Shown: positions 1 through 11,979 of the stretch, piece by piece
Layout of the letters: each line of letters starts with the position of its first letter
Position numbering within the stretch: position 1 is the first letter of the stretch
Source: Isoetes taiwanensis
Taxonomy: Eukaryota; Streptophyta; Lycopodiopsida; Isoetales; Isoetaceae
NCBI GenBank assembly: GCA_021234155.1
Contig: JAJEKV010000027.1
Location: 771,109-835,108 of the forward strand
DNA length: 64,000 nt
Direction of reading: 5' to 3'
Made by a program: the position numbers and the translations under genes
Notes under the pieces: generated by a model
What the model saw: the letters and a program-made list of their open reading frames with translations, nothing else
What the model was told of the DNA's origin: nothing
The model's database searches: none

Positions 1-433
1 TATTTTGTGTGTGCGTGATTTTAGTCGCGGTGTGTGTGCAAAGATGTTATTCTGTATCACACTTGTCCGTGAGTGTTTGACAAAGACGATTCGTGATTAC
101 ATAGAAAAACACAACCGACAAGGGCCTACTCCTTAAAAGGAAAAATCTACTATGATTCGCTTTAAGATTTAGTCACAGCCCTTCCGATCAATATACATTT
201 GTCAGATTCGACATAAGACAATGGACAAAGGGATATAAAGTACATAGCACGCCTTTCTTTGTTTCGATTTATTTAGCAGCGGTATTCCGTATCACACTTT
301 GCCCATTCTGTCGCGTTGCTGTGCTGTATCTCGACACTGTCATCGGAGTGCATTCCATTCTTGCCCTGGCAGTATCCGACACCCCCACCACGTCAGTGCA
401 TTCCGAATGTTAATTTTGTTCTTATCTTGCCGG

Positions 434-536
434 GCAAAGTGTATCCGAACACACTTTGCATCATCATTTCCGGCAAAGTGTATCTCGAATACACTTTGCT
501 CACTGAAGGGCAAAGTGTATTCCGGAACACACTTTG
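434..536. repeat. Cluster 1 of short palindromes (three units)
   Basis: Three imperfect palindromes of about 26 bp occupy 434-459, 473-499 and 510-536. Each has arms of the form GCAAAGTGTAT and ATACACTTTGC around a CCGA or TCGA centre. Spacing is 37-39 bp from unit to unit. The arms could form hairpins or could be dyad-symmetric binding sites. Related sequence recurs in cluster 2 about 2.1 kb downstream. Confidence 0.75.
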
Positions 537-2559
537 TTTTTGTCTTTTTGGAAACTCTTTGTTTCCTTTTTAGCACTTAATGAAGACACCTTTTAGCTAA
601 AATGCACTACTTTAAAGGTTAAAATAGCAATTTCGAGTCCAATTAAGGCACAAAAATTGTCTCTTTAGAGTTACTATATTTCTGCTTGTTTTCCTCGTTT
701 TTCCTGCCTTTTAGGCACAAGATTAGTAACGTTATTCGGAATACGCTGCCTCTAATTGGCCTTAACATTGTTGTTTTAAACGGGCTAAGGGTGGAAGAAG
801 GAAGCAAGAGGGCATCAAAGAAATCTCACAAGCCTAAGCGCCCACACCATTAAAAGCACACCGACACGATTTAACCTGCTATTTACGCAAAACTTTCAAA
901 CGCAATGGTTCAGAATCAGGGTGCAGATGGAACACAAAGCACACCCATCGCTTTTGTACGCCCCAGAAAGTGTTGGACAAAAAGGTACGCTTACCCGACC
1001 AGTTTGTGGAACCTTTGGGACAATAAAAGATGTTGAGGAAGTTGCCGCCAAGGCGGTCGTGGGAGGCTATCTTCAAGACCCTCCCAAGGCTTCATAGTTG
1101 TGGACATCGTGATTTTTTGAAATTGTCACAGTAACCACCGCAATCAGACAAATTTTTTCACACTACGGACAAAAAAGAAGCCCGTGGTTCAAGAATTAGA
1201 CAGAAGTTTCTACCAAAGACAAGCGAGGGACTTTCTCCGTCAAGGAGTCCGAGCATCTGGGGATGGAGAAAGGTCACAACCATCACCCCGATGCTAGTTC
1301 TTCAGTGGAGGTCATCGATGAGGTCCCAGAACAAGACGAGGAAGAACCCCTGTGCGGGCAAAGAAACTTAGCGTGCCAAGAGGAACCATAGGCTGCTAAA
1401 GAACCAAAGAAGGAAAGCACAGCAGCTTGAAATCGCGAAGTCCCCGAGGAACCTAAGAAGAAGAAGGGGGGAAGGGTAAAGCACCGTGTTGCTATTAATT
1501 AAGGAAAAAGTTGATAAAACATCTGAAAATGGAAGAGATTAACCTGCACAAGTTTGTGCAAGGTGTCATTTATTTGCCAAATTGCAATGAAGTTCCTCCA
1601 AAATGAAGCCGGTGGAAAGGCCACTCGTGTTCGCAAAATTTATGCCGATCACTTGAGGAACCTCAAGGATGTAATAAGGAGCAATCCAAATGCTCATGTG
1701 GCCCCAATAGTTGTCCTTGTTGATGTGGGAGAAGCGCACAACCCCCCGTGAGTATGATGGTAGAAAACGCCCGACACTCCACACTCACACGCCTTGGGAG
1801 GGAATCATAGCTTCAAGGCAAGAAGGCAACTTTACAAAGAAAAGAAGAACCCGAGGTACCTCTCCGGGCCCTCACTACTGGGCTTCACCGCGGTCTTACG
1901 ATGAAGAAAGAAAAAATCGCTGCCAACACCCACAATGTCGATAAACGAGTACAAACTAAAGATGAGCTTTGTCGACAAGATCCTATTTATGCACAGTGAG
2001 TATAATTTTCAAGGAAAAGTACGGTGAGGACCTTAAGAAGCCAGTTGCTTTTGAGCTTAAGGAAAGTGGTGCCATTGAATGTGTTGCCTGAAATATGACG
2101 AGGCCAATAAAAGGCGCCTCTTATTGGCCACTTATTAACCGGGTTCCAAAGTAGCTTTTAGAGATGGCAAGGTAAGCACAAAAATGTATTCCGTAATAGC
2201 AAACCGACTATTTGACGGAAATCTCCTTGAATGTGATTTGGGAACCCGTGGATCTAGATATTTATACTGTCTCGAGCGAGGGGAGTTAAAGAGCAAGGGC
2301 AAGGAGACAGCCAAGAAAAACCCTGACGCTCCAAAAAAGAAATGACTTTACTGGCCCTGAGGAAATGCAGTAGTTTCTCCCGGGACACCTGAGCCTGAAT
2401 GGGCCTTCCCAAAAGTTGTTGATAAGGAGTTTAGCCTCTAAGAAATGTCAAAGAATTGCACAAGTAAGTTCTCCGACACAAACTTTACTCTTTGCATGTT
2501 AGATTCCTAAAAATATTTGCGCAGATATAGGTATTCCGTATCACACATGCCTTCCCTTC

Positions 2560-2712
2560 ACACGGCACGTGTATTCGAATACACATTGTTTGTCTCTAGA
2601 AAAGCATTGTGTATCTCGAATACATTGCTCCCTCCAAAGAAAGGCATGTGTATCTGAATACACATTGCCCGCAGGAAGGAAGGCATGTGTATTCGAATAC
2701 ACATTGCTTTTC
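2560..2712. repeat. Cluster 2 of short palindromes (four units)
   Basis: Four units lie near 2565-2588, 2606-2631, 2643-2670 and 2683-2708. The first contains the perfect 16 bp palindrome GTGTATTCGAATACAC at 2569-2584. The arms read GGCATGTGTAT and ATACACATTGC, related to cluster 1 with CATG or CACG in place of AAAG. Unit spacing is again about 38-40 bp. The block itself is bracketed by inverted copies of GTCTCTAGAAAAGCA (about 2592 and 2705). Confidence 0.75.
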
Positions 2713-3264
2713 TAGAGACAAGCAAAGAGTTTGTCCTGTGAGCGTAATCCATTTTCCGCATATTGTTTCGAGGTAGCATCACCAGCTAATCAGCTAGTAT
2801 TCCGTAATACAAATAGCTTGACTTTTATTTGTTTTCTTTTACTTTGCCTTGATTTTACGCTTAATCTCATTGTTTCTTTAACGCCTTGCAGCCAAAAGAA
2901 ACGTCATAATACGTCAAACATGTTTGATGGAGCAGCTAAACGTCGTGAAACATGGGAAAGGTGCAAGGAACTCTACCCAATTGCCACATCGGACGAGCGA
3001 TTGTGCAGAATATGCACCAAATTTTGAGGGCTGGGTAAGTACTCCTCAAAATTTCTTTTCTCCTCGCACAAACGATCTCTTGACAAAGTTGTTTTGTTTT
3101 TCTTTAGAGCAAAAGAAAAAATAAGGACCTGCCCGAGGGCTTTATGAATTTGCTAGAATAAAGACGGAAGAGAGGTCGTTAATCGAAGAAGAACTGCTGG
3201 AGCCGTAACCATCCGACCACGAGAGATTCCGCATGTTTGATCGCGCCACCGGTACTAATCATTC

Positions 3265-3545
3265 ATGGTGATTGTACCTAACCTTGTCGAACGGCTTGGC
3301 CGGTGATTTTACTTTGGTTATTACGATCTCCCTACCAAGCTTAAGCTTAAAGATGTTGGACACGATTTACCAAATTTTTCAAATTTCGAGTTTAATGCTT
3401 TCATTGAAGGAATCAAGGTATCTCAACGCCCAAACATTGGCGCTAGTTACGCCCATTTCGAGCATGCAAATCGCTTGGTGGAACTGTGGGGCAAAAATCA
3501 CGCTTTGTCTCTCGGGGCTTCAGTGTGATATGAAAACCTTGTCTC
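3265..3545 (+). pseudogene. Decayed coding fragment, family unknown
   Basis: From the ATG at 3265 the frame begins MVIVPNLVERLGR, meets a TGA at 3304-3306, then stays open to another TGA at about 3532. The second stretch contains phrases such as YFGYYDLPTKLKL, LPNFSNFEFNAF and YAHFEHANRLVELWG. The composition looks like real protein and unlike the surrounding frames. I do not recognise the family. It lies inside the decayed repeat region, so a mobile-element ORF is more likely than a host gene. Confidence 0.35.
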
Positions 3546-4859
3546 AGTCTTATTCCGTAACACAATTATTTTCTTTTAATTACTGTAGTGTATTCCCGGA
3601 ATAGTGTTTCGCTTTCCTCGGTTTTCAAGTGTTTTCTTGGTTTTTGCTAACATCACTTTAAATGCTTCACTCAGGGTACAAAACGAACATCAACTACCAT
3701 GGTGGAGGACCAAGGTTGCTCCGCCAAAGCAGAGTACCTTCATGTAGCTTATTGAGTTTTGATGGGAAGAGGTCCATGGAACACTTCAACACCGCCACCG
3801 CAAAACTTTTCAAACGCCCCTAGAGTTTCCAAAGAATTTTATGAATTAGTAGACCTAAGTGCACAAGGCAGATTGTAATCACTACCGTAAACCACAAAAG
3901 CTCATCAACCATCTCCTCGATATGTTCTCGCCCGTGAGATTGGGTGCTTGATGCTTTCTCCGTTCCGTACTACTATCGCATGTGCACTTAAGAAGGGCCG
4001 CAATCGTAGCCGTGATATTGATAAGGAGGTCGCATTTTGTGAAGATGAGAGGACTGGGTCATTTTACCTACTTTTGGCTCAGATGAAAATCAAGAGTTAG
4101 GGGGGCCAAGTCCCATCTCGATTATGCTAAACTAACGCCCCTCGAGATACAAACCCATTCTCGAGCTCACTAGACGACGAGGCAACCTTTGGTGGAGTTT
4201 AAAGAAGTAGCTTTAGCTACCATTCCAGGAACAAGGAGGATACAAAACTTAAGTCTCCAAAGAAAGGAGGAGCAGATTGAATAGAAGGATCGATACTCAG
4301 AGAGCAAAGAAAAGAATGAGGAGGACTATGATGTAGATCTTTGACTACCGTGACATTAAAATTATCATTATTTATTACAATGAATCTTCAATATTGATGT
4401 ACAAAAAATTTATTAAAAACATATTACTTTTTCCCTTCCATTCGGTATTTTTTGTAATGCTTTCTTACCCTTCAAGTCTATGCCTAAATTTCTACTATTT
4501 TTATGATTTGCTTTATAAGTACAAAGTTTCGTTAATGATGGGCTGAGGCATGAAAAAATGCAAACCTCTAGAAATTCTCAACAACTATCAAAAAGGCTTA
4601 TTTTAAACATGAAATTTTTTAAAGGGACGAACGGGATGATGCAACACCCCGCCCAATTTGCAAATCGCAGTTAGGAAGAAACCCAGCAATTTATGATGAT
4701 ACCTTAGATTTATGTAAAGAACTAGAAATGGAGCTCAATTGCCGGGCATAGTTAGGAACAATAAATGATACATTGGAGCAATTGTTAAATGAACTCACAT
4801 TTTTAAGATTGCACAATTAAGAGCATTCAATCAACAGATTTTCCAGCTCCCCAAGGTTC

Positions 4860-6152
4860 CCAAGCTTTTTCCTTCCCCTTTGCCTTCCATTTTTTCCCTC
4901 TTTTCCTTCCTTTTCTTTTCTATTTTCTCGCTTATCTTTTTTCACTATCCCATTTCTTCCATTGCCCTTTCCGCTTTTGCCCCTTTCCTATTTTTCCTTT
5001 TCTACTTTCTCCCTTCCTTTTCTCCCATTTCTTTTTGCCCTTTACTTTTTCCTTTTTCCTTTTTCCCTTTCCTCCCTTTTCCTTTTTTTCCTTTTTATTA
5101 CATCTTGTGGTTTTCTTTTTCCTTTTTCCCTTTTTTTTCCTCCCATTTTTATTTTCCCTGCTTTTTACTCCCTTTTTTCTTTTCCTTTTCTCGCTTGGGT
5201 TTCATCCCCACGCCTTCCCTTTTTTCCATTCTCCTTTCTTTTCCCTTCCTCAATTTTTTTTTTTCTTTCACCCCCCATTTTTTCCTTTTTTTTTCTTTTT
5301 CTATTTTTCCCCCTTCCTTTTCAAACCTTCCTTTTTTTTCCTTTTCCCTCCTTTTTCCTTCCCTTTGCTTCCCTTTCCTTTCCCCAATGGCCCTTTTCCC
5401 TCCTCCCCAATCCTTTCTCTTCCATTTTTTCCCTTCCATTTTCCCTCCCCTTGGCTCCTTTTTTTTTTCCTTTCTTTTCTTAAGCCCTTTTCCCAACCCC
5501 TTTCTCCACTTTCCACTTTTTCTTTTTTTTTTCCTTCCTTTTCCCATTCCCTTCCTTTGGCCCTTTGTCCTTTTCCTTCAGCCATTTTGCCTTCCTTTTT
5601 CTTTCCCTTTTTCTCCACTTTTTCTCATTTCCTTTTTTTCCTTCCCTTTCCTTCTCGAAGACCCTTTGTCTCTTCCCTTTCCCCTTCTCGCCATTTTGGG
5701 CCTGGTCCCCTTTTCCACTTTTCTCATTTCTCCTTTTTCCCTTCCCTTTCCTCTCTCGGCCCTTTGTCTTCCCCTTTCCTTCTCGCCCTTTGCCTTTATC
5801 ATTTTCTCCTTCCCTTTCCCTTTTTCCTACTCCATTTTTGTTCTTTTCTCCTTTTCCCTTTCCTTTTTCTATTTTCTTTTTTCCTTTTTATTTTTATTTT
5901 CCTATTTTTCCTTTCTCCCTTTCCTTTTGTCCTTTTCCCCTCCCTTTTCCTTTTTTCTCCATTTTCCTTTCTTTTCCCTTTTCCCTTTCCCATTTCACCA
6001 CTTGACGGTCGGATTGAGTTTATCATATTGAAGCAACAATCAAGATGAAATCTTGGTTGAAGTCGCGCACATGTCATCTTCACCGTTGGTTGATCAAATC
6101 CTCAACTATCTCGGGTTCCAAGACACACACACTATATTTTTATAATATAAGA
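4860..6152 (-). mobile_element. Probable Helitron remnant, 5' end at 6152
   Basis: Read on the minus strand, the sequence after the dinucleotide step A|T at 6152/6153 begins TCTTATATTATAAAAATATA. This resembles the 5' termini of the three better-defined Helitrons at 49.5-60.4 kb. About 60 bp further in is ATCAACCAACGGTGAAGAT, similar to the ATCCAACGG segment of those elements. The purine tract then follows, the same order as in the 55459-60369 element. No hairpin plus CTAG 3' end was found to the left of 4866, so the left boundary given is only the edge of the tract. Confidence 0.5.
4866..5998. repeat. 1.1 kb polypyrimidine tract (purines on the minus strand)
   Basis: The plus strand is almost purely T and C, built from irregular TTTTCCC-type words with rare A or G and with blocks such as CCCTTTGTC and TTCTCGCC repeated at irregular spacing. 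It is not a clean microsatellite. The long open frames across it, rich in Phe, Pro and Ser on one strand and Lys, Gly and Glu on the other, follow from composition and are not genes. A matching tract of opposite polarity lies at 58640-60296. The tract ends about 150 bp from a Helitron-type 5' terminus at 6152. Confidence 0.95.
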
Positions 6153-6802
6153 TAGAGAAAGAGCAGGCTGGTAATCCAGACTCAATATTCAAATATCAAA
6201 ACAGGCACCATCTCGCATTTTACATACCACCAAAGGATCCTCGAAGAACCGTGATGGCCGAAATCTTCTCCTCTTCAAGCTAATTACATCCTCATCAACT
6301 ACTTCTTCTGTCTCAAAATCTTCATCACTATCAAAAACCTCCAAACAAAAAACCATTATATTTATGGCCTCCGTTCATAGCCAAACTCTCTAACAGAGTT
6401 TTATGGGGCAAGCGAACAGGACATAAAAAACTTCAAAAGATTACGTCCCAAACACCAATTCCCTTAACATATTTCTAGCAGCAAGCTTTGGATTCCCAGC
6501 CCTCAAAACATATTCTCACGCCTTAGCTGATCGAAGAAAACCCTCCCAGAACCGTGGAAATGCATACACTCTAGCGCCTGAAAACGAGGGACACACCGGT
6601 GTATAATGTACCTTTTTTCAAAACCCCTTCACACACTCATGCACATGTATTCTACTAATACATGTGAACCCCTTGAGCAATGCTTGGGCTATGATTCACG
6701 CAAATCTAGCAAGCAAAGTCGAGGCATACCCCCGCAGGAGGGGTCAGCTTTTGGTGACGCCCCCGCATGAATGTTTGTCCTACAAAGCCTTCATATTTAG
6801 AA
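6153..6802. other. Intergenic, nothing recognised
   Basis: No conserved frame or repeat was recognised between the Helitron-like end and the foldback element. Confidence 0.5.
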
Positions 6803-7491
6803 GGGAAATTTACCAAAATAACCTTTAATGTTGACTTAATTCCCAAAAAGCCTTTGTATTTTGAAATTCCCAAAATGCCCTTAATTTTAAGTATTTTTCC
6901 AAATAGCCCTTTGTATTTTTAAAAATCATCAAAAAGCACTTTTCACAAATGGGAAGATCGCCTTGTGGTCATGCACTTGTTGTTGTTATTCTTTTCTAAG
7001 ATAACGCCCGGGAGCGCTATACCCATCCAAATTACTTGTTCAACTTATTTTTGCTATTCATATGGTGGAGCTATTTATCCACCAAATATTCAACTTCTTG
7101 AAAATAATGAAATGCTACCTCCCTAACATGTCCTCCTTTGGCAGCCTAAAGGAAACGATAGGACAAAAGATAGTAAAAAAAAGTGTGTACAAGGCACATG
7201 TTGTGGTAATGGCACCATAATGGAGCCAAGAAGAATCCTATTTGACATTTTAGTTGTATATTATTGTCACATCTCATGAAATCTATTTTCCGTATCATTA
7301 TCACATGTAAGAAACACTCCTCTCGCAAAGAATGATCATCTATTGTATTAACGTGCTTTTTGGTGATTTTTAAAATATAAAGGGCTATTTGGAGAAATAC
7401 TTAAGAATTAAGGGCATTTTGAGAATTTCAAAAATACAAAAGGCTTTTTGGGAATTAAGTCGACAATTAAAGTTATTTTGGTAAATTTTCC
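6803..7491. mobile_element. Foldback / MULE- or MITE-like element with long terminal inverted repeats
   Basis: The segment 6803-6939 is an imperfect inverted copy of 7353-7491. The outer ends read GGGAAATTTACCAAAATAAC on the left and, reverse complemented, GGAAAATTTACCAAAATAAC on the right. The arms are about 137 bp and enclose about 410 bp that holds no recognised gene. Long inverted repeats starting GGGAAATTTACC are typical of non-autonomous Mutator-like elements. I could not identify a clear 9 bp target duplication, so the superfamily is not settled. Confidence 0.65.
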
Positions 7492-7496
7492 TGCAT

Positions 7497-7690
7497 TCCT
7501 AGCTATGCCACGTGTTCTTTCACGTCAGCTATTTTGCATCTCAACCATTAGATCTCTTAATTTCGCATCGGACGCCCAGGAAAATTAGAAAGTCCTTAAA
7601 ATCACTTCTCCTTCTCCGGAGACCATCCTGATTCCCTCCTCGCTTTACTGGCTTCTCCAACAAAGATTCTGGTTCTTCTATTCTTAGTTA
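7497..7690 (+). repeat. Dispersed repeat, copy 1
   Basis: This stretch, beginning TAGCTATGCCACGTGT, is about 80-85 percent identical by eye to 11980-12175 in the same orientation. Both copies share CACGTCAG, TTAGATCTCTTAATTT and GCATCGGACG followed by a C/T-rich segment ending TTCTGGYT. It starts close to the right end of the foldback element. The repeat type is unknown; it could be a promoter-proximal segment duplicated with a gene or the end of a transposon. Confidence 0.6.
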
Positions 7691-8030
7691 TGTGGATGGA
7701 AAAATTGCCTTTGAGCTCCGGTGTACAACTTTAGGGATCTCTTTTTCGAAAGCAAAGACTCTAGAAGGATGAATGCATTGTTTCCTGTAATTTTGTACAA
7801 AAGAGCGGTGGTATTTCTCTTTCAAATTAAAAAGACTAGTTTCCATCTTTACCCATCCCTAGACTTGCCGAAATTTGAATGGGGCCATATATCCAAAGGT
7901 GAGTACTTCCTGAACTCTACAAAATCAAACAAAGGGTTTTATTTTTTCATGTAAGCGTCTCACCGTTTCCCCTTTCTGTTTATTTTGTTTATCTTCTTGT
8001 TTGTATTGGTTACTTGGTTGGTTCCTCAAT

Positions 8031-8481
8031 CTAAAAGTTTGTCACCGATGCAACATGTTGGAGGGTCGTTCTTGGTTCGTGATACTTCATGATGATACAG
8101 AACGGGATATATGTAGCTGGCTTTTCAGTTGGATCCAAGGCATGCAGGAATGTGTCTGGAATGGAACCACTAAGTTTGTTCCTGGTGATGTTCATATGCG
8201 TGAACAGAGTGAAATTGCCTAGGCTTAGAGGAATTGGACCCATAAGATTATTTTTTGCCAAGGTTTAGATATGTGATATTTGGAAGTGTGTCGAGGGCTT
8301 CAAAAATAATTTTCGTTATGCCTAATCCATAGATATTGAGGCCAACAATGTTGGTGTTTGTGGCATCCCCTTTGGTAGCTACATCGTTATAGAAGTTTGC
8401 AAGAGTGGCACGATAATGCAAAGGAGCACTCTCATCATGTGATGAATTTGAGTTTGCTGAATTTATCACCTCCATCCACAA
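8031..8481 (-). pseudogene. LRR receptor-like kinase ectodomain fragment
   Basis: Two overlapping minus-strand frames carry one protein. The upstream part (8481-8248) ends LPNITYLNLG and the downstream part (8261-8031) continues NNLMGPIPLSLGNFT and then MNITRNKLSGSIP. These are leucine-rich repeats of the plant receptor type (LxxLxxNxLxGxIP). A one-base shift at about 8250-8260 separates the frames. The region before the repeats resembles the N-terminal segment of membrane receptor kinases such as the LRR-VIII group. There is no kinase domain nearby, so this is a truncated or captured fragment. The family is clear, the subgroup is a guess. Confidence 0.65.
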
Positions 8482-10660
8482 ATGATTCTGAGGAAATGAA
8501 ATAGGAGATGACTATTACAAAAATGATGAATATGCAATCGTGTCATCAAGGGATGAGTTGCCCGGATATAGGTATGTAAAATTATTTGCAACATTTAACT
8601 TTCTCATTTTATTTGGAGCCAGCCATTGTTGACATTATGTAAAATATGTAACAGAGATGATATCACTTTTAGAAATTTCCTGAATACTTTTAACGGCGTT
8701 GATAATTACAAGCTTATCTTCTGGAAAACTGCGCTTGGTCGATTTTGTTTTTTAATTATTTGGGTAGGGTGAGGTTGTGGAAGCCTACAGGCAATGCAAT
8801 ATGCTACTGGACAGTGCATGGCATACCTGGCTTCATTGTGAAACAAAAATTCAACTCAATGGACATCTAAGTGCAAATTGGATAAAGAACGAAAGATATA
8901 TGAGCATAAGCTCGATAATCTGGTATAGCTAATCTTCGAAAGTATAAAGCACTCAAATTATTGGAACTTGTTGCTCTGAGTGGGGGACAGATAACACCAA
9001 CACCATCTCTCATCAAATGAATAAATTCTGATGTAAGTACATTTTTCCTGTATCTTTTAAACAGTTTACTTGGCTAAGTTTTATATTTGGATCTAAAAAG
9101 TAATGTACTTTTTAAAAGATGTCAGTATAAGGTGCGATGGTTTTGGTTGAGAAGATGAGACATAAGAAGGTGCATATATAAGTATGAAAGAAAGCTTTTG
9201 TACAATACTCTACAGGGATGCAACTAGCAGCTAAATTAGCCTGTTTAAATCGCAAAGGACTTGAATGATGCATTGTCAATTGGGAAGTTGAAGGATGACT
9301 CTGTGAATAGGTGTACATATTACAGATGTATTATATTTTGTGATACCAGACATGCCACTTGATAAGAAGCTCAACAACATTCGCTAGCATATATTTAATT
9401 CAACATATTCATTTCATGTTATCACGATTGCTCTGTGAGGATTTGTGCCCTTAAGAGATGGGGTGTGGATTGCTTGGCATTCTCAGTAATGTGGGATTTT
9501 GATTTTGAATTCAAATTATTCCGCCAATGGATTGGGAAAGTTGTAATAAATACATGTTGCAAGCTTTGTTATGATCATGCTCGAGACATGATTGATGGCA
9601 TTTGTACTTCTCAGATGGACTAAAGCAATGCCAGTGCTTTATGGAGGTTTTGATTGGAAGGACGTGATCGAAGGCATAACAACAATGTGATTAGTGTAGT
9701 TTGTAACAGCAGTGCAACAGTGCAACTACTGCTGTTAGTGCGAACATTTTCTTAAAATTATGTTCAAGATATTCTTTTGTTTTGAAGTTCGTCAGAAAGT
9801 CGCTACATTTTCATATGGTTAAGGTACACTTTAAAAAGATATGCTGAGACATGATAGAATCAAATGATACAGAAGGCGACTGGCAATGAGGAGGACATTT
9901 TCAGGAGCCTTCTTGCAAGAGCAGCTTTCACTTAATTTAAGGAGAAAATTCATCTTCGCTTTTATACCATTACAGTTGCAATTTAGCTTATGAGAATTGT
10001 TGCTTTTAGTTGCTATAGCAGTTGCAGCTTTTTTAACAGATTTATCGTATCAAAATTTCGCCAACAGATCCAAATGGAGCCAAGGCCAGTACTACTAAAA
10101 GTGAAGCAACCTCCCCAAGTCCGTTGAATTTACTAATTGCAGTGAAAGTCCTTCAGAAGCAGCTATAGATCTAATTCTGGACATTGTGGTTGAGTGTTGT
10201 CAACCATCAGATGAAAGGAAGACCAAAAATGCCAACTCTGAGGTTTTGCCGCAGAAGGAAACAAGTAATCTAACTGTGTAAATTTGTTCTTTGATTCTAA
10301 ATAAACGGTTAGAGACCTACAAAGATAAATAAGTCTGCTAGGTAAATATAGAAGAAACAGAGGTTGTACAAAACCATTGAGATTATCGGTAGCATGGTGT
10401 GGATTTTGATATAAAGATAGAGATGCTAGTTATTTTCAATATTGTGAAGCAGGCTGCTTGTATTTCTGGATTAAACCAGTATAGAGAGGTGTAAGAGATG
10501 GCGAGGGTACATATGTGCTTACACTAAAGTAAAGCTTGCTGAATAAGTTCTTTAAACCAAACATGTATGGAATCTGATTACTGTGGTATAGGTTTGGGCA
10601 TGCAAAGCCCTTATATTTGTTTCTAGTGGAAATTTTTCCTGAAGGTTAAAACTATTACTG
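8482..10660. other. Long AT-rich stretch without a recognisable gene
   Basis: The only coding-like patch is about 10110-10260 (+), reading TNCSESPSEAAIDLILDIVV and continuing to QPSDERKTKNANSEVLPQKE. It follows another readable frame with a one-base shift and is preceded by a possible acceptor near 10068. I do not recognise it. The remainder shows no domain and no repeat that I could align. Confidence 0.4.
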
Positions 10661-10683
10661 GTGTAGTAGTTAGCATTTTCTTT

Positions 10684-11136
10684 TTGATTTACTTACTAAC
10701 TAATTTTGGCATGCTAGACATGCTAATTCAACACAAATCATTTATGTCATTCTTCTTTAATAATAAGCTTGGCTGCGTTTTAGTGTCCATCTCAATGCAA
10801 GAAGGAATATGGCATTGGAGCAAACTATGGACAGTTCCAATGGTGTCGTCCTTAGCACCGTCATCTGCAGCTATAGTTCCTACCACTCTCCCTGTTGTTG
10901 CTTCTGCTTCTCATGCTTCTGAGGTTGTTATGGCTGATGGTCCTAATCTTCGATCGCTTAAAGAGGCATGGCAACGGTCAATTGAAGAAGTCTCATTATG
11001 TTATCTCACAAGGCTATCCTGCCTCGTACTATTCAGTGGCATGATAACTTAATGTCTGTTGATGATCATCTCGATGTTGTAGAACATATTGATTTTGATG
11101 AGGCCATTAAACGCCTCAAGGTGGCACAAGGAGTAT
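10684..11136 (+). pseudogene. Possible decayed gene fragment, unknown family
   Basis: The frame ending at 11052 contains SSLAPSSAAIVPTTLPVV and DGPNLRSLKEAWQRSIEE, which look like natural protein. After it stops, a second frame continues ILPRTIQWHDNLMSVDDHL and then FDEAIKRLKVAQGV to about 11136. The pair reads like one protein broken by a shift near 11000. I cannot name the family, and it may be part of a mobile element or a gene relic beside the SINE that follows. Confidence 0.3.
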
Positions 11137-11149
11137 GATTATGTACTGT

Positions 11150-11281
11150 GTATGGGTGGTTTTGCTTAGTGGACTATCTCGTCCTCTAGGTTTTGAGTCC
11201 CATGTCACAGGTCCCTTGTATGTATCTTGATGTTCCTTGATAATAGATTGTCGTCCTTCAAAAAAAACAAAAAAAAAAAAA
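11150..11281 (+). mobile_element. tRNA-derived SINE
   Basis: A box A-like TTTGCTTAGTGG (11161-11172) and a box B-like GGTTTTGAGTCCC (11189-11201), about 28 bp apart, match the internal RNA polymerase III promoter of tRNA-derived plant SINEs (consensus TRGCNNAGTGG and GWTCRANNCC). The unit ends in an A-rich tail at 11259-11281. Its length of about 130 bp is short for the class. No convincing target duplication was found, so the start is approximate. Confidence 0.55.
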
Positions 11282-11418
11282 TGGACATGAGCCGCTTGTT
11301 TGATTGAATGCATAGGCATCGGCATAGCATATGAGCCCCATATGAGCAACAACAATTGCATACTCATGTATGATATCTCAATCCCATACAACAGTTCTAT
11401 AGGTTAAGAAGACTCACT

Positions 11419-11502
11419 GGCATAACATACCCTTCATTGGATGTAAGCAACTCCTCAAATGGCATAACATACCCTTCATTGGATGTAAACAACTCCTCAA
11501 AT
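11419..11502. repeat. Two-copy 42 bp tandem duplication
   Basis: The 42 bp unit starting GGCATAACATACCC at 11419 is repeated at 11461 with one visible difference (TAAGC against TAAAC). Confidence 0.9.
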
Positions 11503-11979
11503 TTCAGCTCCTCTGGTAAGAATTGGTTGATTTACAGAATAAACATGTCAATTCTATGTGCAATGTCAAGCAACTGGCATACATGCTATTTCTTGACTGA
11601 GCAAGTTATGCTTTTTGCTTATCTTAAACAAGAAACATGCTGCTTTGTCAAACACACATGATGATTTCAATTAACGATATCATTTACTTTATCAACCTAT
11701 CACCCATATTGACTTAATCCATTAAGGATAAATTTTCAATAACTACTTTTTGCAATCTCAACCCACTGTCCATAATTCATTCCTAGGATGTTTCTTCGTT
11801 TTTAGGTAGAACCGTGCTCTGCTACTTTATTTCCTGCAAACTAGAAGTGGAATGCCCAAGGAATTTACATACAACACAAAGCTTACACTGTCAACGATGT
11901 TTTTTTCTTTTTTTCTTTTTTTTTTTTCCTTTTTTTTTAGCAGTGTTGCCTAACCCGAGGTGCACACTTTGCTACAATT

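Larger units (their letters stand above)
1..4860. other. Decayed repeat-like region with no intact gene
   Basis: No reading frame longer than about 110 codons is convincing here. Short coding-like stretches appear in changing frames, for example near 1554-1751 and 2924-3027, separated by stops and shifts, as expected of an old mobile element or pseudogene. The phrase TATTCCGTAWCACA recurs near 282, 2530 and 3549, and two clusters of palindromes occur (listed separately). From about 4370 to 4860 the sequence is AT-rich and featureless. I do not recognise any conserved domain, so the element type is unknown. Confidence 0.5.

Noticed and set aside
434-2712. CRISPR-like array from the regularly spaced palindromes
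   Set aside because: The units are imperfect, only three or four per cluster, the spacers are about 12 bp, and the context is plant nuclear DNA.
4880-6048. Open frames of 383, 337 and 173 codons rich in Phe, Pro, Ser and Leu
   Set aside because: They are the translation of an irregular T/C tract and are open in several frames at once. No domain, no codon signal.
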